Assembly (NCBI GenBank): GCA_012317185.1
Contig: CP048838.1
Location: 3,410,001 to 3,474,000, forward strand
From: [Clostridium] innocuum
GTDB lineage: Bacteria; Bacillota_I; Bacilli_A; Erysipelotrichales; Erysipelotrichaceae
Length of the DNA stretch: 64,000 nucleotides
Direction of reading: 5' to 3'
The notes under the pieces were generated by a model. That model worked only from the letters and a program-made list of their open reading frames with translations. It had not been told where the DNA came from and ran no database searches. This document shows, in pieces, positions 1 through 8,793 of this stretch. How positions within the stretch are numbered: position 1 is the stretch's first letter; every line of letters begins with the position of its first letter. A program made the translations under genes and the position numbers.

Positions 1-63
1 TACTGACATCTCCTGTAACGAAAATCATATTTTTTTCTGTTTATACCTTTTAAAAAGAAACTA

Positions 64-140
64 AAAAAGGCACCTTGTGAAGTGAATCCCTTTCCTTTGA
101 CTGTCCAAGCTTTGGGGTTCATTTCATTGAGGTGCTTTTC
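64..140 (-). terminator. Possible weak terminator after serA
   Basis: On the minus strand, AAAAGCACCT (140-131) can pair with AGGTGCC (79-64 side), followed by a T-run. The loop is long (about 50 nt) and holds a small inner hairpin around CCAAAGCTTGG, so this is only a plausible end for the serC-serA transcript. Confidence 0.3.
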
Positions 141-146
141 GTTACA

Positions 147-1313
147 TTATGCCTTTGCAGTAATCAAACGCGCATTGATAATGCCTTCCCGGCTGCGCAG
201 TCGTTCCATCAGTTCTTCACTGACTTCATCATTGGTATCAAGGATCATATATGCATAATCCTTTTTCCCCTTATTTGCCATATTTTCGATATTCACACCG
301 ACATTGGCAAGTGCCGTGGTAATGGCACCGACCACATTCGGCACATTCTTATTGATAATGCAGATTCTGTATTTGCATTCCTGTGCAAGCTGCATATCCG
401 GAAGATTCACAGAATGGGTAATATTTCCCGTTTCCAGATACTCCATGATTTCATTGGCAGCCATAACCGCACAGTTTTCTTCACTTTCCGGAGTGGAGGC
501 CCCAAGGTGAGGAACTCCGATCACCTGCTCATACTGCAACAGCTCCTTTGTCGGGAAATCCGTTACATAGGCTGCAATCTTTCCTTCATCCATCGCCTTC
601 ATCATCGCCTCATCATCGATCAGACCGCCGCGTGCAAAATTCAGCACACGCACATCGCTCTTCATTGCCGCAATCGCTTCCGCATCAATGATATTTGCGG
701 TTTTATCACTGAATGGAACGTGTACGGTTATATAATCGCATTCCTCAAAAATCTGCTTCAGATTCTGTACATGGTGCACTCTTGCCTTTAAGGTCCAGGC
801 GGCTTTTACAGAGATGAACGGATCATATCCGAAAACCTCCATATCCATAGCGGCTGCGGCATTGGCAACCAGTACGCCAATCGCACCAAGTCCGATAACG
901 CCCAGCTTTTTACCTGCAATTTCCGGACCGACAAAATTGCTTTTTCCTTTTTCCACAGCCTTGGAAATATCGTCACCCTCCAGAGTCTTGACCCATTCGA
1001 TGCCCTTTGTAATCTTACGGGAGGACATCAGCAGTCCTGCCATTACCAGCTCCTTCACGGCATTGGCATTGGCCCCCGGCGTATTGAAAACGACAATTCC
1101 CTGTTCACTGCAGCGATCCAGCGGTATGTTGTTTACCCCTGCTCCGGCTCTGGCTATACATTTCAGATCGGTGGGAAATTCCACATCGTGCAGCTTCGCA
1201 CTACGCACCATAATAGCATCGTACGTGTCAAAATCCTCAGAAAATTCATATGCACTCGGATCAAACTGATTGATCCCGGCATCCGCAATTTTATTAAACA
1301 GCTTTATTTTCAT
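147..1313 (-). CDS. serA: D-3-phosphoglycerate dehydrogenase
   Basis: NAD-dependent oxidation of 3-phosphoglycerate to 3-phosphohydroxypyruvate, the first step of serine synthesis in the cytosol. The 388-residue protein is the short type. It has the D-2-hydroxyacid dehydrogenase fold, with the nucleotide-binding motif GLGAIG at about 141-146, the substrate arginine in FARGG (about 228) and the catalytic histidine in GVPHLGAS (about 269). A C-terminal ACT domain (about 317-388) is a likely serine-sensing site. The start has an AGGGAG ribosome site. It lies 11 bases after serC and is surely co-transcribed with it. Confidence 0.95.
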   Translation of the reverse strand: MKIKLFNKIADAGINQFDPSAYEFSEDFDTYDAIMVRSAKLHDVEFPTDLKCIARAGAGVNNIPLDRCSEQGIVVFNTPGANANAVKELVMAGLLMSSRKITKGIEWVKTLEGDDISKAVEKGKSNFVGPEIAGKKLGVIGLGAIGVLVANAAAAMDMEVFGYDPFISVKAAWTLKARVHHVQNLKQIFEECDYITVHVPFSDKTANIIDAEAIAAMKSDVRVLNFARGGLIDDEAMMKAMDEGKIAAYVTDFPTKELLQYEQVIGVPHLGASTPESEENCAVMAANEIMEYLETGNITHSVNLPDMQLAQECKYRICIINKNVPNVVGAITTALANVGVNIENMANKGKKDYAYMILDTNDEVSEELMERLRSREGIINARLITAKA

Positions 1314-1324
1314 AGTTATCTCCC

Positions 1325-2410
1325 TTATTTATGTTCCTCTTCAAATTTTTTCATAAATGCAATCAGTGTCTGCACACCCTCCAGCGGCATGGCATTGTAG
1401 ATAGATGCACGCATTCCGCCAACTGCACGGTGCCCCTTCAGATTGCTCATACCGGCTGCGGCACTTCCCTTGGCAAACAACGCATCCAGCTCTGCATTCG
1501 GTGCACGGAAGGTTACATTCATCAAAGAGCGATCCTCCCTGCGTACGGTGGTTGTATAGAAAGCACTGTTATCCAGATAGTCATACAGCAGCTTCGCCTT
1601 TTCTTCATTTCGCTTCTGCATGACCTCGAGTCCGCCCATTTGTTCAATCCATTCCAGCACCAGCCCCAAAATATAAATTGCATAGGTCGGCGGTGTGTTG
1701 TACATGGAATCCTTGTCGGCAAGGGGAGCATAGTCCATCATCACCGGTGTGAAATCCTTTGCATGTCCGATCAAATCTTCACGAACGATTGCGACTGTCA
1801 GACCGGCACACCCCATATTTTTCTGTGCTCCGGCAAAAATGATGCCGAATTTGGATACATCCACCGGCTTGGACAGGATGTCACTGGACATATCGGCAAC
1901 AATCGGCACACCGTTCGTTTCCGGAACATATTTCCATTCGGTACCGTAAATCGTATTGTTCGCACACAGATATACATAATCTGCATCCTTATTCAGCTGC
2001 AGCTCCTGCTGAGCGGGTATATAGGAATAATCCGCATCCTTGCTGGAGCCTGCAAGAACGATTTCCCCGTATTTTTTTGCTTCCGCATACGCCTTATTTG
2101 CAAAATATCCGGTCACGATATAATCTGCCGTACCCTTCTGCAGCAGATTCAGGGGAACCATGGAAAACTGAGAGGTTGCTCCTCCCTGCAGGAACAAAAC
2201 CTTATAGTTATCCGGTATATTCATGATGGAACGCATTCGTTCCTGTGTTTTTGTAATTATCGCATCATAGGCTTTGGATCGATGACTCATTTCCATAACC
2301 GACATGCCACTTTCCTCGTAATTCAGCATCTGCGATTGCGCTTTTTTCAACACCTCCAGTGGCAGCATGGATGGACCAGCTGAAAAATTGTAAATTCTGT
2401 TTTCGGCCAT
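1325..2410 (-). CDS. serC: Phosphoserine aminotransferase
   Basis: PLP enzyme converting phosphohydroxypyruvate and glutamate to phosphoserine, the second step of serine synthesis. The 361-residue protein begins with the family-typical N-terminus NFSAGPSMLP, and the PLP lysine is in GAQKNMG. The ATG at 2410 was chosen over upstream in-frame codons because a GGAAGG site precedes it by nine bases and the family start falls here. The next gene, serA, supplies the preceding reaction. No serB is seen nearby. Confidence 0.95.
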   Translation of the reverse strand: MAENRIYNFSAGPSMLPLEVLKKAQSQMLNYEESGMSVMEMSHRSKAYDAIITKTQERMRSIMNIPDNYKVLFLQGGATSQFSMVPLNLLQKGTADYIVTGYFANKAYAEAKKYGEIVLAGSSKDADYSYIPAQQELQLNKDADYVYLCANNTIYGTEWKYVPETNGVPIVADMSSDILSKPVDVSKFGIIFAGAQKNMGCAGLTVAIVREDLIGHAKDFTPVMMDYAPLADKDSMYNTPPTYAIYILGLVLEWIEQMGGLEVMQKRNEEKAKLLYDYLDNSAFYTTTVRREDRSLMNVTFRAPNAELDALFAKGSAAAGMSNLKGHRAVGGMRASIYNAMPLEGVQTLIAFMKKFEEEHK

Positions 2411-2474
2411 AATCAGGCACCTTCCTTTCCTCTTATACTTCATCCAACAGCATGTTTTTCTGTTAGTAAGCACT

Positions 2475-2509
2475 ATTATAGCACAAATGAAATAAAATGA
2501 AAGTTAAAA
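2475..2509 (-). promoter_or_regulatory. Probable serC-serA promoter
   Basis: On the minus strand a perfect TATAAT lies at 2480-2475 with a weak TTTCAT-like -35 about 17 bases upstream, giving a leader of about 60 bases. The shared intergenic region with the divergent LysR gene also holds the dyad GTACATCTGTAC (near 2561-2572), a possible LysR-type operator. No T-box features were seen. Confidence 0.5.
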
Positions 2510-2655
2510 TGAAAAATTGATGTAACATTTATGAAAGAGTTTTCTCAACGTAAACAAAACAAGTACATCTGTACACATATTAAAGACACCTGTTTTTCTT
2601 TCGCTCTTCTTTTATTCGTGGTATACTTACCTTACAGAAATTGGGAGATGAGAAC

Positions 2656-3534
2656 ATGCTGGATTTTCGTTTATATACATTCCTTACGCTGTCTGAAACA
2701 TTAAATTATACGAAGGCTGCGGATATCTTATGCATTACACAGCCTGCGGTTTCGCAGCATATCAAATATATGGAAAAGGAATATGACTGCAAATTGTTTT
2801 TTTATGACGGAAAGCAGTTGAATCTGACGGCTCAGGGTAAGCTGCTGGCTGAGAAAGTGCGTACCATGGTTGCGGATGAGAAAATGATCCGCAGTCTGCT
2901 GAAGCAGAATCAGAAAACACCCGCCCTGCGCTTTGGTGCCACGCTGACGATTGGGGAGTTTATCCTGCCACAGCGCTTGAACAGCTTTCTCGTTGAGCAT
3001 ACGGAGACCTCTTTGTGCATGATTGTGGAAAACACAGCAACCCTTTTACAGATGCTGAACAGCGGGGATATCGGCTTCGCCTTTGTTGAGGGATATTTTC
3101 CAAAGCAGACCTATGACTGGAAGCTGCTGTCGCAGGAGCGCTATGTCGCGGTAAAAGGAAAGCATTATACCTTGCAAAAGGAGGTTCGCTGTTTGAAGGA
3201 TCTGGTGCAGGAAACACTGATTGTTCGGGAAGATGGCAGTGGTACCAGAGAAATACTGGAGCGCGGCATGCAGGAAATCAATTTATCCATCGCCGCCTTT
3301 CAGAGGGTGATTGAAATCGGCAATGTACAGGCTATCAAAACGCTCGTCAGAAACAATCAGGGAATCAGCTTTCTGTATGAAGCCGCCGCAAGAGAAGAGA
3401 TAGAAAAAGGAGAACTGGAAGTGATCGACCTGTATGATTTCCATATTCTCCATGAATTTAATTACATTACACTGAAGGATTCGGTATTCAAGGAACAATA
3501 TGACGCCTTCTTTGCATCTGTGTGCCGGCCATGA
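2656..3534 (+). CDS. LysR-family transcriptional regulator
   Basis: A 292-residue LysR-type regulator. The N-terminal winged helix-turn-helix (about 1-60) contains TKAADILCITQPAVSQHIK, followed by a periplasmic-binding-like effector domain. The ATG at 2656 is preferred to the upstream TTG because GGGAG sits about eight bases before it. It is transcribed divergently from serC, the usual arrangement for a LysR protein that controls the neighbouring operon, so serC-serA is the first candidate target. The convergent azlCD genes are a second one. The effector is unknown. Confidence 0.88.
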   Translation: MLDFRLYTFLTLSETLNYTKAADILCITQPAVSQHIKYMEKEYDCKLFFYDGKQLNLTAQGKLLAEKVRTMVADEKMIRSLLKQNQKTPALRFGATLTIGEFILPQRLNSFLVEHTETSLCMIVENTATLLQMLNSGDIGFAFVEGYFPKQTYDWKLLSQERYVAVKGKHYTLQKEVRCLKDLVQETLIVREDGSGTREILERGMQEINLSIAAFQRVIEIGNVQAIKTLVRNNQGISFLYEAAAREEIEKGELEVIDLYDFHILHEFNYITLKDSVFKEQYDAFFASVCRP

Positions 3535-3554
3535 TGATTGTCATGGCTTTTTTT
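3528..3554 (+). terminator. Rho-independent terminator of the LysR gene
   Basis: GCCATGA pairs with TCATGGC around a 6-base loop, followed by seven T. The stem overlaps the stop codon of the LysR gene. Confidence 0.8.
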
Positions 3555-3863
3555 ATTTGAGTTTTTCATACTTGCTCAGCACCCTGACACCGTGCTTCGT
3601 TACCTGACAGACCTTTCATACCGTGACAGCTATTCAGAAGCCAAAAGATCAGACTGCTCTGTGTGGTAAAACTGCGTAAACAAAGCGCGGTGAAAATCTT
3701 CGGCTTATGACTGAAAAATGTGATGTGTCTGTATCCCATTTCTAAAACACATACAGCTTTCACAGTTTCACAGAAAAAGGGTGTCCCTGTACAGAATTCA
3801 TCAATACGGAACACGCCTTTCCTTATCATTACGTTTTTAGTTGGTTCAAAGCATCCTTCAAAG
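3555..3863. other. Intergenic stretch without a recognised gene
   Basis: About 310 bases between the convergent LysR and azlD genes. Open frames here are short, lack ribosome sites and have no recognisable composition. No clear structured element was seen. Confidence 0.5.
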
Positions 3864-4196
3864 CTATACAAACACCAGCTGTACCAGCACCATATAAAGC
3901 AGGGTTCCCCCGATGATACTGATCATATTATTGCGTTTCCACACATGAAGAAGTACGACACTCCCGATTCCCAGCAGCTCCGGCAGACCGTACGGATATT
4001 GAAAAAAACTCGTATTGCGTACACAGTAGACAATCAGACAGAGCATGATCGCCATGGGCAGCACATTCCCCAGATATACAATTTTCCGCGGGAGTGCTTC
4101 TGCGTTCTTGAATATCATAAAGGGAAGCGCACGTGTCAGAAAGGTGCAAACTGCCGCAACTGCGATAATCAGCAGGCTATCCGTAATACCTATCAT
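3864..4196 (-). CDS. azlD: AzlD-type branched-chain amino acid transport protein
   Basis: A 110-residue membrane protein of the AzlD family, the small subunit of the two-part branched-chain amino acid exporter. Several hydrophobic segments are visible, and the family signature TRALPFMIF occurs near residue 21. Its start overlaps the azlC stop by four bases, so the two are translationally coupled. Confidence 0.9.
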   Translation of the reverse strand: MIGITDSLLIIAVAAVCTFLTRALPFMIFKNAEALPRKIVYLGNVLPMAIMLCLIVYCVRNTSFFQYPYGLPELLGIGSVVLLHVWKRNNMISIIGGTLLYMVLVQLVFV

Positions 4197-4882
4197 GATG
4201 CATCCTCCTTTTTTTCCACCTTGTCCTGAAAGATGACAAGCAGAATGACCAGCAATATGAGCGCCGGCAGCAGAAAGTTAGATAACTGAAACAGTGCAGT
4301 GGAAATGAGAATCGCGGCTATTGCGATATAGACAGCACCATGCTGCTTCGCTGCCAGCCACTGCTCCACAAAGATGACAGTAAACAAAGCCGTCATTGCA
4401 AAATCGATTCCCGTGGTATCAAAGGCGAGCAGAGAGCCGATGGTTGCACCGAGTACGGAACCTATTATCCAATACAGCTGATCAAATAACGGTATACAGA
4501 ACATCAGCTGTTTCCCCTCTCTGCTTTCCTTATTCGGAATTGCACACAATAAGGAATAGGTTTCATCTGTCAGGGAAAACATCATATACCAGCGTTTCTT
4601 TCCCATCGCCGGAAAGCTCTTCAGAAATGAAAGACCATAAAACAGCTGCCTTGCATTTACGGTAAGTGTGACCAGTGCTACCTCCACAAGTGAAAATCCG
4701 GCATGAAAGAATGTCAGTAAAACAAACTGCATACTTCCGGCATACACACTCAGACTGATCAAAAACGCCCAGAGCATGGAATAGCCCTGCTGCTGGCAGA
4801 GAATACCGAAAGCGATTCCCAGGAATACATAGCCGACCATCACAGGAAAGCTGAGCCGCAGTGCCTCCTTTGCTATTTTCAT
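4193..4882 (-). CDS. azlC: AzlC-family branched-chain amino acid permease
   Basis: A 229-residue polytopic membrane protein, the large subunit of the AzlCD exporter. Family traits include SFPVMVGYVFLGIAFG near the N-terminus and the segment YAGSMQFVLL. The start at 4882 has a GGGGTGAT ribosome site. It is the first gene of the azlC-azlD operon. Substrates of characterised members are leucine, isoleucine, valine and analogues; substrate here is inferred. Confidence 0.92.
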   Translation of the reverse strand: MKIAKEALRLSFPVMVGYVFLGIAFGILCQQQGYSMLWAFLISLSVYAGSMQFVLLTFFHAGFSLVEVALVTLTVNARQLFYGLSFLKSFPAMGKKRWYMMFSLTDETYSLLCAIPNKESREGKQLMFCIPLFDQLYWIIGSVLGATIGSLLAFDTTGIDFAMTALFTVIFVEQWLAAKQHGAVYIAIAAILISTALFQLSNFLLPALILLVILLVIFQDKVEKKEDAS

Positions 4883-4911
4883 ACAACATCACCCCTCAAA
4901 AGTTTTCTTAT

Positions 4912-4940
4912 ATTTTAGACGATTTCTCTTTCGCTTGCAA
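4912..4940 (-). promoter_or_regulatory. azlCD promoter
   Basis: On the minus strand TTGCAA (4940-4935) and TAAAAT (4917-4912) are 17 bases apart, about 30 bases upstream of the azlC start. Confidence 0.6.
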
Positions 4941-5078
4941 TCCCCTATTCTTTTTACGGATATATCATAAGCATGCAGTCTGCTTATTTACAGTTGACCG
5001 TCTTGCAGGGAACACACTGACTGGATGGTAGCCAAACTATCACGAATCGTGTAAAGCATGGAAGCTGTATGCTTATGA

Positions 5079-5351
5079 ATGCAGATTACATACCTACCTT
5101 TGCATACACGTTACCTCTATGGCTTTAAGGACAGCTTTGAAGATGGGATGGAAGAAGGAATCATAAAAGGTTTTAAGCAGAAGGTAGAGAGGAAGGGAAA
5201 AAGAGGAATCAAAAAAGGCAGAGTGGAAGGCTCATGTTACTTTCGAAGCCGACAGTTGGAAACCAAGTTTCATGATAGCCGCTTACCGCGGCTGTATACC
5301 TTACAGCAGAGCAGATTGAACAAATCTTCAGCCTTATGTTTACTGTCATAA
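5079..5351 (+). pseudogene. Possible decayed Rpn-family nuclease fragment
   Basis: The frame contains DGMEEGIIKGFKQK followed by a KGKRGIKKGRVEG-type stretch. This resembles the repetitive C-terminal tail of the Rpn (PD-(D/E)XK recombination-promoting nuclease) family. No nuclease core is present, there is no good ribosome site, and the surrounding 4.94-5.46 kb looks degenerate. The call rests on the tail pattern alone. Confidence 0.3.
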
Positions 5352-5469
5352 CCGGAGGAAATAAAGAATCAAATCAAAGCTTCCTTGCAAGTGAAGGATC
5401 GCTTTGACTTTCAGGATTCCTTGTTAATCGATACCGTTTATCATTTTATCAAAAAAATCAAAAAAAGCA

Positions 5470-5499
5470 TTGACAAGGCTATCTGCTGCATGATATATT
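5470..5499 (+). promoter_or_regulatory. tRNA-Ala promoter
   Basis: Perfect -35 TTGACA (5470-5475), 18-base spacer and -10 TATATT (5494-5499), ending 17 bases before the tRNA. Confidence 0.75.
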
Positions 5500-5516
5500 T
5501 ATTAAGCAATCGAGAT

Positions 5517-5592
5517 GGGGTGTTAGCTCAGCTGGGAGAGCACCTGCTTTGCACGCAGGGGGTCATCGGTTCGATCCCGATACGCTCCACCA
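5517..5592 (+). tRNA. tRNA-Ala (anticodon UGC)
   Basis: A complete cloverleaf can be drawn: acceptor GGGGTGT pairs with ACGCTCC, the anticodon stem is CCTGC/GCAGG with loop TTTGCAC (anticodon TGC at 5550-5552), and the T arm holds GGTTCGATCC. CCA is encoded. The conjugative element begins shortly after its 3' end, so this gene is the likely integration target, as is common for ICEs. Confidence 0.96.
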
Positions 5593-5602
5593 TGACAATA
5601 AT

Positions 5603-5641
5603 AGTCGAACTTCTTATCTTAATAGAGAGGTTCGGCTTTTT
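5603..5641 (+). terminator. Terminator of tRNA-Ala
   Basis: AGTCGAAC pairs with GTTCGGCT across an AT-rich loop and is followed by a T-run. Confidence 0.7.
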
Positions 5642-5670
5642 TCTAATTTACAGTTAAAGCAGAATCTTAT

Positions 5671-5712
5671 AGGCGCCATTACAGTTATATCACTGTATAT
5701 GGCGCCTTTTTC
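5671..5712 (+). terminator. Strong hairpin terminator at the left end of the element
   Basis: AGGCGCCAT pairs perfectly with ATGGCGCCT (5699-5707), extended by ACAGT/ACTGT inside, then TTTTTC. It insulates the accessory genes from upstream transcription. Confidence 0.75.
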
Positions 5713-5747
5713 TATATACATGAATGCAGAATTGGAGGTATAGCGGA

Positions 5748-6128
5748 ATGGAAAACACAATGAAACATGCTCAACCGCAACGTTATTATGTTACAAAGGA
5801 GCAAGATGCTATCATCGGCAGTCTGGCAAAGCGCATCGGTGTAAGTAAATCGAAGTGTGTGAGGATATGCATGGTAACGATCGCAGAAAATCCGGTCTTA
5901 GAATATATCATATCGAACGGAGTTCTACTCAATACGTGTGATGAAGTCTTCTACTATTATCTATCTATGATAGAAGTAATCGATGAAGCACTGGAACGAT
6001 TAGAAAAACAAGGCATCGATATCGAAATCCATAGATCGAAGATAAATATAGCAGAGTTGAAGAAATTCAAAGAGGATTGCTATTCGATTTTAGAAGACAA
6101 GAAAGGAACCGATAAAGAAGAGATGTAA
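5748..6128 (+). CDS. Small DNA-binding-like protein, first gene of the element
   Basis: A 126-residue protein of unknown function. The N-terminal part reads RYYVTKEQDAIIGSLAKRIG followed by SKSKCVRICM, a strand-helix-helix pattern like ribbon-helix-helix or MobC-type proteins. The C-terminus is helical and charged. The ATG at 5748 lies nine bases after GGAGG. As the first gene inside the element it could regulate transfer or excision; this is inference. Confidence 0.65.
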   Translation: MENTMKHAQPQRYYVTKEQDAIIGSLAKRIGVSKSKCVRICMVTIAENPVLEYIISNGVLLNTCDEVFYYYLSMIEVIDEALERLEKQGIDIEIHRSKINIAELKKFKEDCYSILEDKKGTDKEEM

Positions 6129-6349
6129 GTGTCTCCCCCCCTGCAGCTTAGCCTGTAGGAATATGAAGAGGATGAAAAAATCCTCCCAGGTAAAAAAAAC
6201 ATCCATACGATTAACACACGGTGGTAAGAGTCTGTGATGTATATTTAATCGAACAAATTATGCACTTACTTCCAAGAACGACAGACAGCGATCCGGAAGC
6301 AGCTGTCTGTACAAAAAGAAGTATCGATAACACAAGGAGGAAGAAGATC

Positions 6350-7204
6350 ATGTTGACGGTTCATTTCAAAAACAAGGAAGAGTTTTATGAGCAGATCGCA
6401 GATGGATCCCTGCAGAAGATCATGATGGAATATTTTAATAGATCGGCAGACATGGGGCTTCCGATCGAGGAGGATACCCTGTTCTATAACTTTGAAGTAG
6501 AATTTGAATGTGTATTAGAAAATGGAAAGCGTTGTATCACGGATGAGAAAGTAGCACATCGACATGGGGAGATTGCCGGAAGACTCCACGATATGATCCG
6601 CAGTGTCTGGAGGAGATATCAGAAAAGTGTCCCTATATCGGGAAAAGATTTTACTCTTACAGAGCTCAGCACGGATATGTGGCGGTTGGTCTGGATAGAT
6701 TCGGAGATCCCGAAAAAGAAAGCAGAATACCTCTTTTGGAGGCATCAGATCTTCGTATGCAGTGCATTGGGGAATGCCGTCTTCACCTTCCCTCAGGGAG
6801 TGAGCTGGAAGGATGTTTGGACCAAGATGGAGACTTCTCAGTTTGCTGATGCCCTATCTATTGGGGATTTCAAAAGTCATATATGGCTTGGAAGTGCTGC
6901 ATATGATGACATCATAGAACGTTACCGACAGCGATACCGGAAGGCAGATAAGGAGGGACCGATCTCCCTGATAGAATATGAGCGATATCTGCAGTATGCA
7001 CAAGAGTCCTCATGCCATGAAGAATTCCTCCTGAGGATCGAGCTGGATGAGGAACTGCCCTACCGTTATGACCGGGAGGAGCGATGGCTGCGGACAGAAT
7101 GCGGGATGCGCCTGAACCCAATCGTTGCGTTTTACTTACATGGGCTTCAAGTCTTCTACAAACGTCAGATCGAGGGCAGATATCCGCTAAACGAAGGGAG
7201 CTGA
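6350..7204 (+). CDS. Hypothetical protein
   Basis: A 284-residue protein, not recognised. It is soluble, rich in Trp, Tyr and acidic residues, and has no signal peptide or membrane segment. The start at 6350 is set by AAGGAGG about nine bases before it; the longer upstream frame lacks a ribosome site. It leads a coupled run of genes that continues to the SSB gene. The 220 bases before it hold no recognised gene. Confidence 0.65.
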   Translation: MLTVHFKNKEEFYEQIADGSLQKIMMEYFNRSADMGLPIEEDTLFYNFEVEFECVLENGKRCITDEKVAHRHGEIAGRLHDMIRSVWRRYQKSVPISGKDFTLTELSTDMWRLVWIDSEIPKKKAEYLFWRHQIFVCSALGNAVFTFPQGVSWKDVWTKMETSQFADALSIGDFKSHIWLGSAAYDDIIERYRQRYRKADKEGPISLIEYERYLQYAQESSCHEEFLLRIELDEELPYRYDREERWLRTECGMRLNPIVAFYLHGLQVFYKRQIEGRYPLNEGS

Positions 7205-7209
7205 ATGAT

Positions 7210-7410
7210 ATGAAGAAAATATATAACGATGACACACTACTGAAACGAATCAAAAAACAGATCCGTATATGGGAAGCGTATTACAATGAGACCGGTCATT
7301 ATCGGGAGGAAACGATCTTTCTGGATTACGGAGAAGAAGCATACCAAGCATGGCTGGAGAACATGAGATCCTATCTAGGCGGTGATGAACTTGGCAAAGA
7401 GAATACTTGA
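7210..7410 (+). CDS. Small hypothetical protein
   Basis: A 66-residue acidic, aromatic protein with GAAGGGAG nine bases before its ATG. Its end overlaps the following methyltransferase gene by 26 bases, which implies coupled translation. Function unknown. Confidence 0.6.
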   Translation: MKKIYNDDTLLKRIKKQIRIWEAYYNETGHYREETIFLDYGEEAYQAWLENMRSYLGGDELGKENT

Positions 7411-7870
7411 TGTTTGTTGTGGATCAAAATTATTTTGGTTTCAAAAACACCATCCCGATGTCGTTTATATGGATATCAGGCAAGAACATGGAGATATCCA
7501 TGGAAAGCATGTCCATGTCGATCCTGATGTGATCGGAGACTTTCGAAATATCCCATATGATGATGGACGATTCGATATGGTCGTATTCGATCCTCCACAT
7601 CTTCGCTGGGCCGGGCCGAATTCTATCATGAAGGCTCAGTATGGTCAGCTCAGTGAGACATGGTCGCAGGATATCGCTCAAGGGTTCAAAGAATGTATGA
7701 GAGTGTTGAAATCAGGAGGCTTCTTGATTTTCAAATGGAACGAATGTCAGATCAGAGTCAATGAGGTCTTGAAGCTCATGGATACGACGCCTTTATTCGG
7801 AAACAGACGTGGTGATACCCATTGGCTCGTATTCACAAAAGAGGAATGTCAAAATGAAGAGATATCATAA
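7385..7870 (+). CDS. SAM-dependent methyltransferase
   Basis: A 161-residue class I methyltransferase. Motif I is ILDVCCGSKLFWF (about 7-19) and the catalytic motif is VVFDPPHLRW (about 65-75), a DPP[HYF]-type motif as in N6-adenine or N4-cytosine DNA methylases. There is no separate target-recognition domain, so it is a minimal enzyme of the kind carried by phages and ICEs. Modification of element DNA against restriction is a reasonable role, matching the ArdC gene further right. GTG at 7382 is an alternative start. Confidence 0.8.
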   Translation: MNLAKRILDVCCGSKLFWFQKHHPDVVYMDIRQEHGDIHGKHVHVDPDVIGDFRNIPYDDGRFDMVVFDPPHLRWAGPNSIMKAQYGQLSETWSQDIAQGFKECMRVLKSGGFLIFKWNECQIRVNEVLKLMDTTPLFGNRRGDTHWLVFTKEECQNEEIS

Positions 7871-8084
7871 GTGGAATATATACAAAAACGTCATCATGCT
7901 GAGATACCTGTTCCGTGGATGTGATGGTCTCCGGCAGCACGTCCAAATGATGAGATGGATCCATAACAAAGGACTTACCGAGGTCTTCGATTTCATAGAG
8001 GAACACTTCGAAGAGACCTGGACGATGCCGATCCAAGAATTTATTACGGAGAAGAAACATACCAGGTATGATCGAAGAAGATAA
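7854..8084 (+). CDS. Small hypothetical protein
   Basis: A 76-residue basic protein overlapping the end of the methyltransferase gene. GAGGA lies eight bases before the ATG. It is rich in Trp, Phe and His with no recognised domain. Function unknown. Confidence 0.6.
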   Translation: MKRYHKWNIYKNVIMLRYLFRGCDGLRQHVQMMRWIHNKGLTEVFDFIEEHFEETWTMPIQEFITEKKHTRYDRRR

Positions 8085-8235
8085 AAGACTATCCGGTCGC
8101 GAAATACGATACCATATCTGCAAGGCGGATCTGATCGCCATCAGACCAGTGACGGCCGGAGATAAAAGCATAGGAGAATACATGGGATATATACCATATG
8201 AATGTGTAGACGGAAGGAACTATCATGATCAATAG
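8068..8235 (+). CDS. Possible 55-residue protein upstream of ssb
   Basis: The frame opens inside the end of the preceding gene and closes 11 bases inside ssb, matching the overlapping style of this operon. The protein contains YHICKADLIAIRPVTAG. The ribosome site is weak, so support is mainly positional. Confidence 0.4.
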   Translation: MIEEDKRLSGREIRYHICKADLIAIRPVTAGDKSIGEYMGYIPYECVDGRNYHDQ

Positions 8236-8686
8236 AGTTGTATTAGTGGGAAGATTGACGAAGGACCCTGTATTACGGAAGACGACGAATGGCGCATCGG
8301 TCGTGTCTTTTACGGTCGCATGTAACCGGCTTTTCAAACAGGAGGGACAGCCAGAAGCTGACTTCATCAACACTGTCATCTGGAACAAGACCGCGGACAG
8401 TGTAGCAAAGTATACGCACAAGGGCTCTCTGGTAGGTGTAGAGGGCCGTATCCAAACACGCAGTTATGATGACAAAGACGGCAAACGTGTATATGTAACA
8501 GAGGTGGTCGCAGATAATGTGCGCTTTTTGGATAGTAGGAATGCGGGAGGTACGAACAGTGCCTACGTACCAGGACAGGAAAGCATGCAGAGCAGCACTG
8601 ATACGAGCAACAGCTATCCATCCTTCTCCAATGAGTTCACGAGTATTGCAGCGCTGGATATCTCCGATGACGATCTGCCATTTTAA
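8225..8686 (+). CDS. ssb: Single-stranded DNA-binding protein
   Basis: A 153-residue SSB with the OB-fold start MINRVVLVGRLTKDPVLR, and VSFTVACNR and FINTVIWNKTA further on. A flexible linker leads to the acidic tip DDDLPF that recruits partner proteins. The ribosome site GGAAGGA precedes the ATG. In a conjugative element SSB probably coats the transferred strand in donor or recipient. It is distinct from the host housekeeping copy, which is not in this window. Confidence 0.95.
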   Translation: MINRVVLVGRLTKDPVLRKTTNGASVVSFTVACNRLFKQEGQPEADFINTVIWNKTADSVAKYTHKGSLVGVEGRIQTRSYDDKDGKRVYVTEVVADNVRFLDSRNAGGTNSAYVPGQESMQSSTDTSNSYPSFSNEFTSIAALDISDDDLPF

Positions 8687-8793
8687 TGAAGGAAACGATA
8701 CGGATGATCACGCAAAAAGAGATCGATGTGGAGGTGTGGGAACTGGTCGATACGACGAAGAACCTTTATATCTCCAATAAGGAGGATATAGAA

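Noticed and set aside
1331..2383. Long plus-strand frame opposite serC
   Set aside because: A shadow of the serC codon pattern; the minus-strand gene has full family motifs.
2411..2655. T-box or riboswitch upstream of serC
   Set aside because: The leader is only about 60 bases and shows no specifier or antiterminator sequence.
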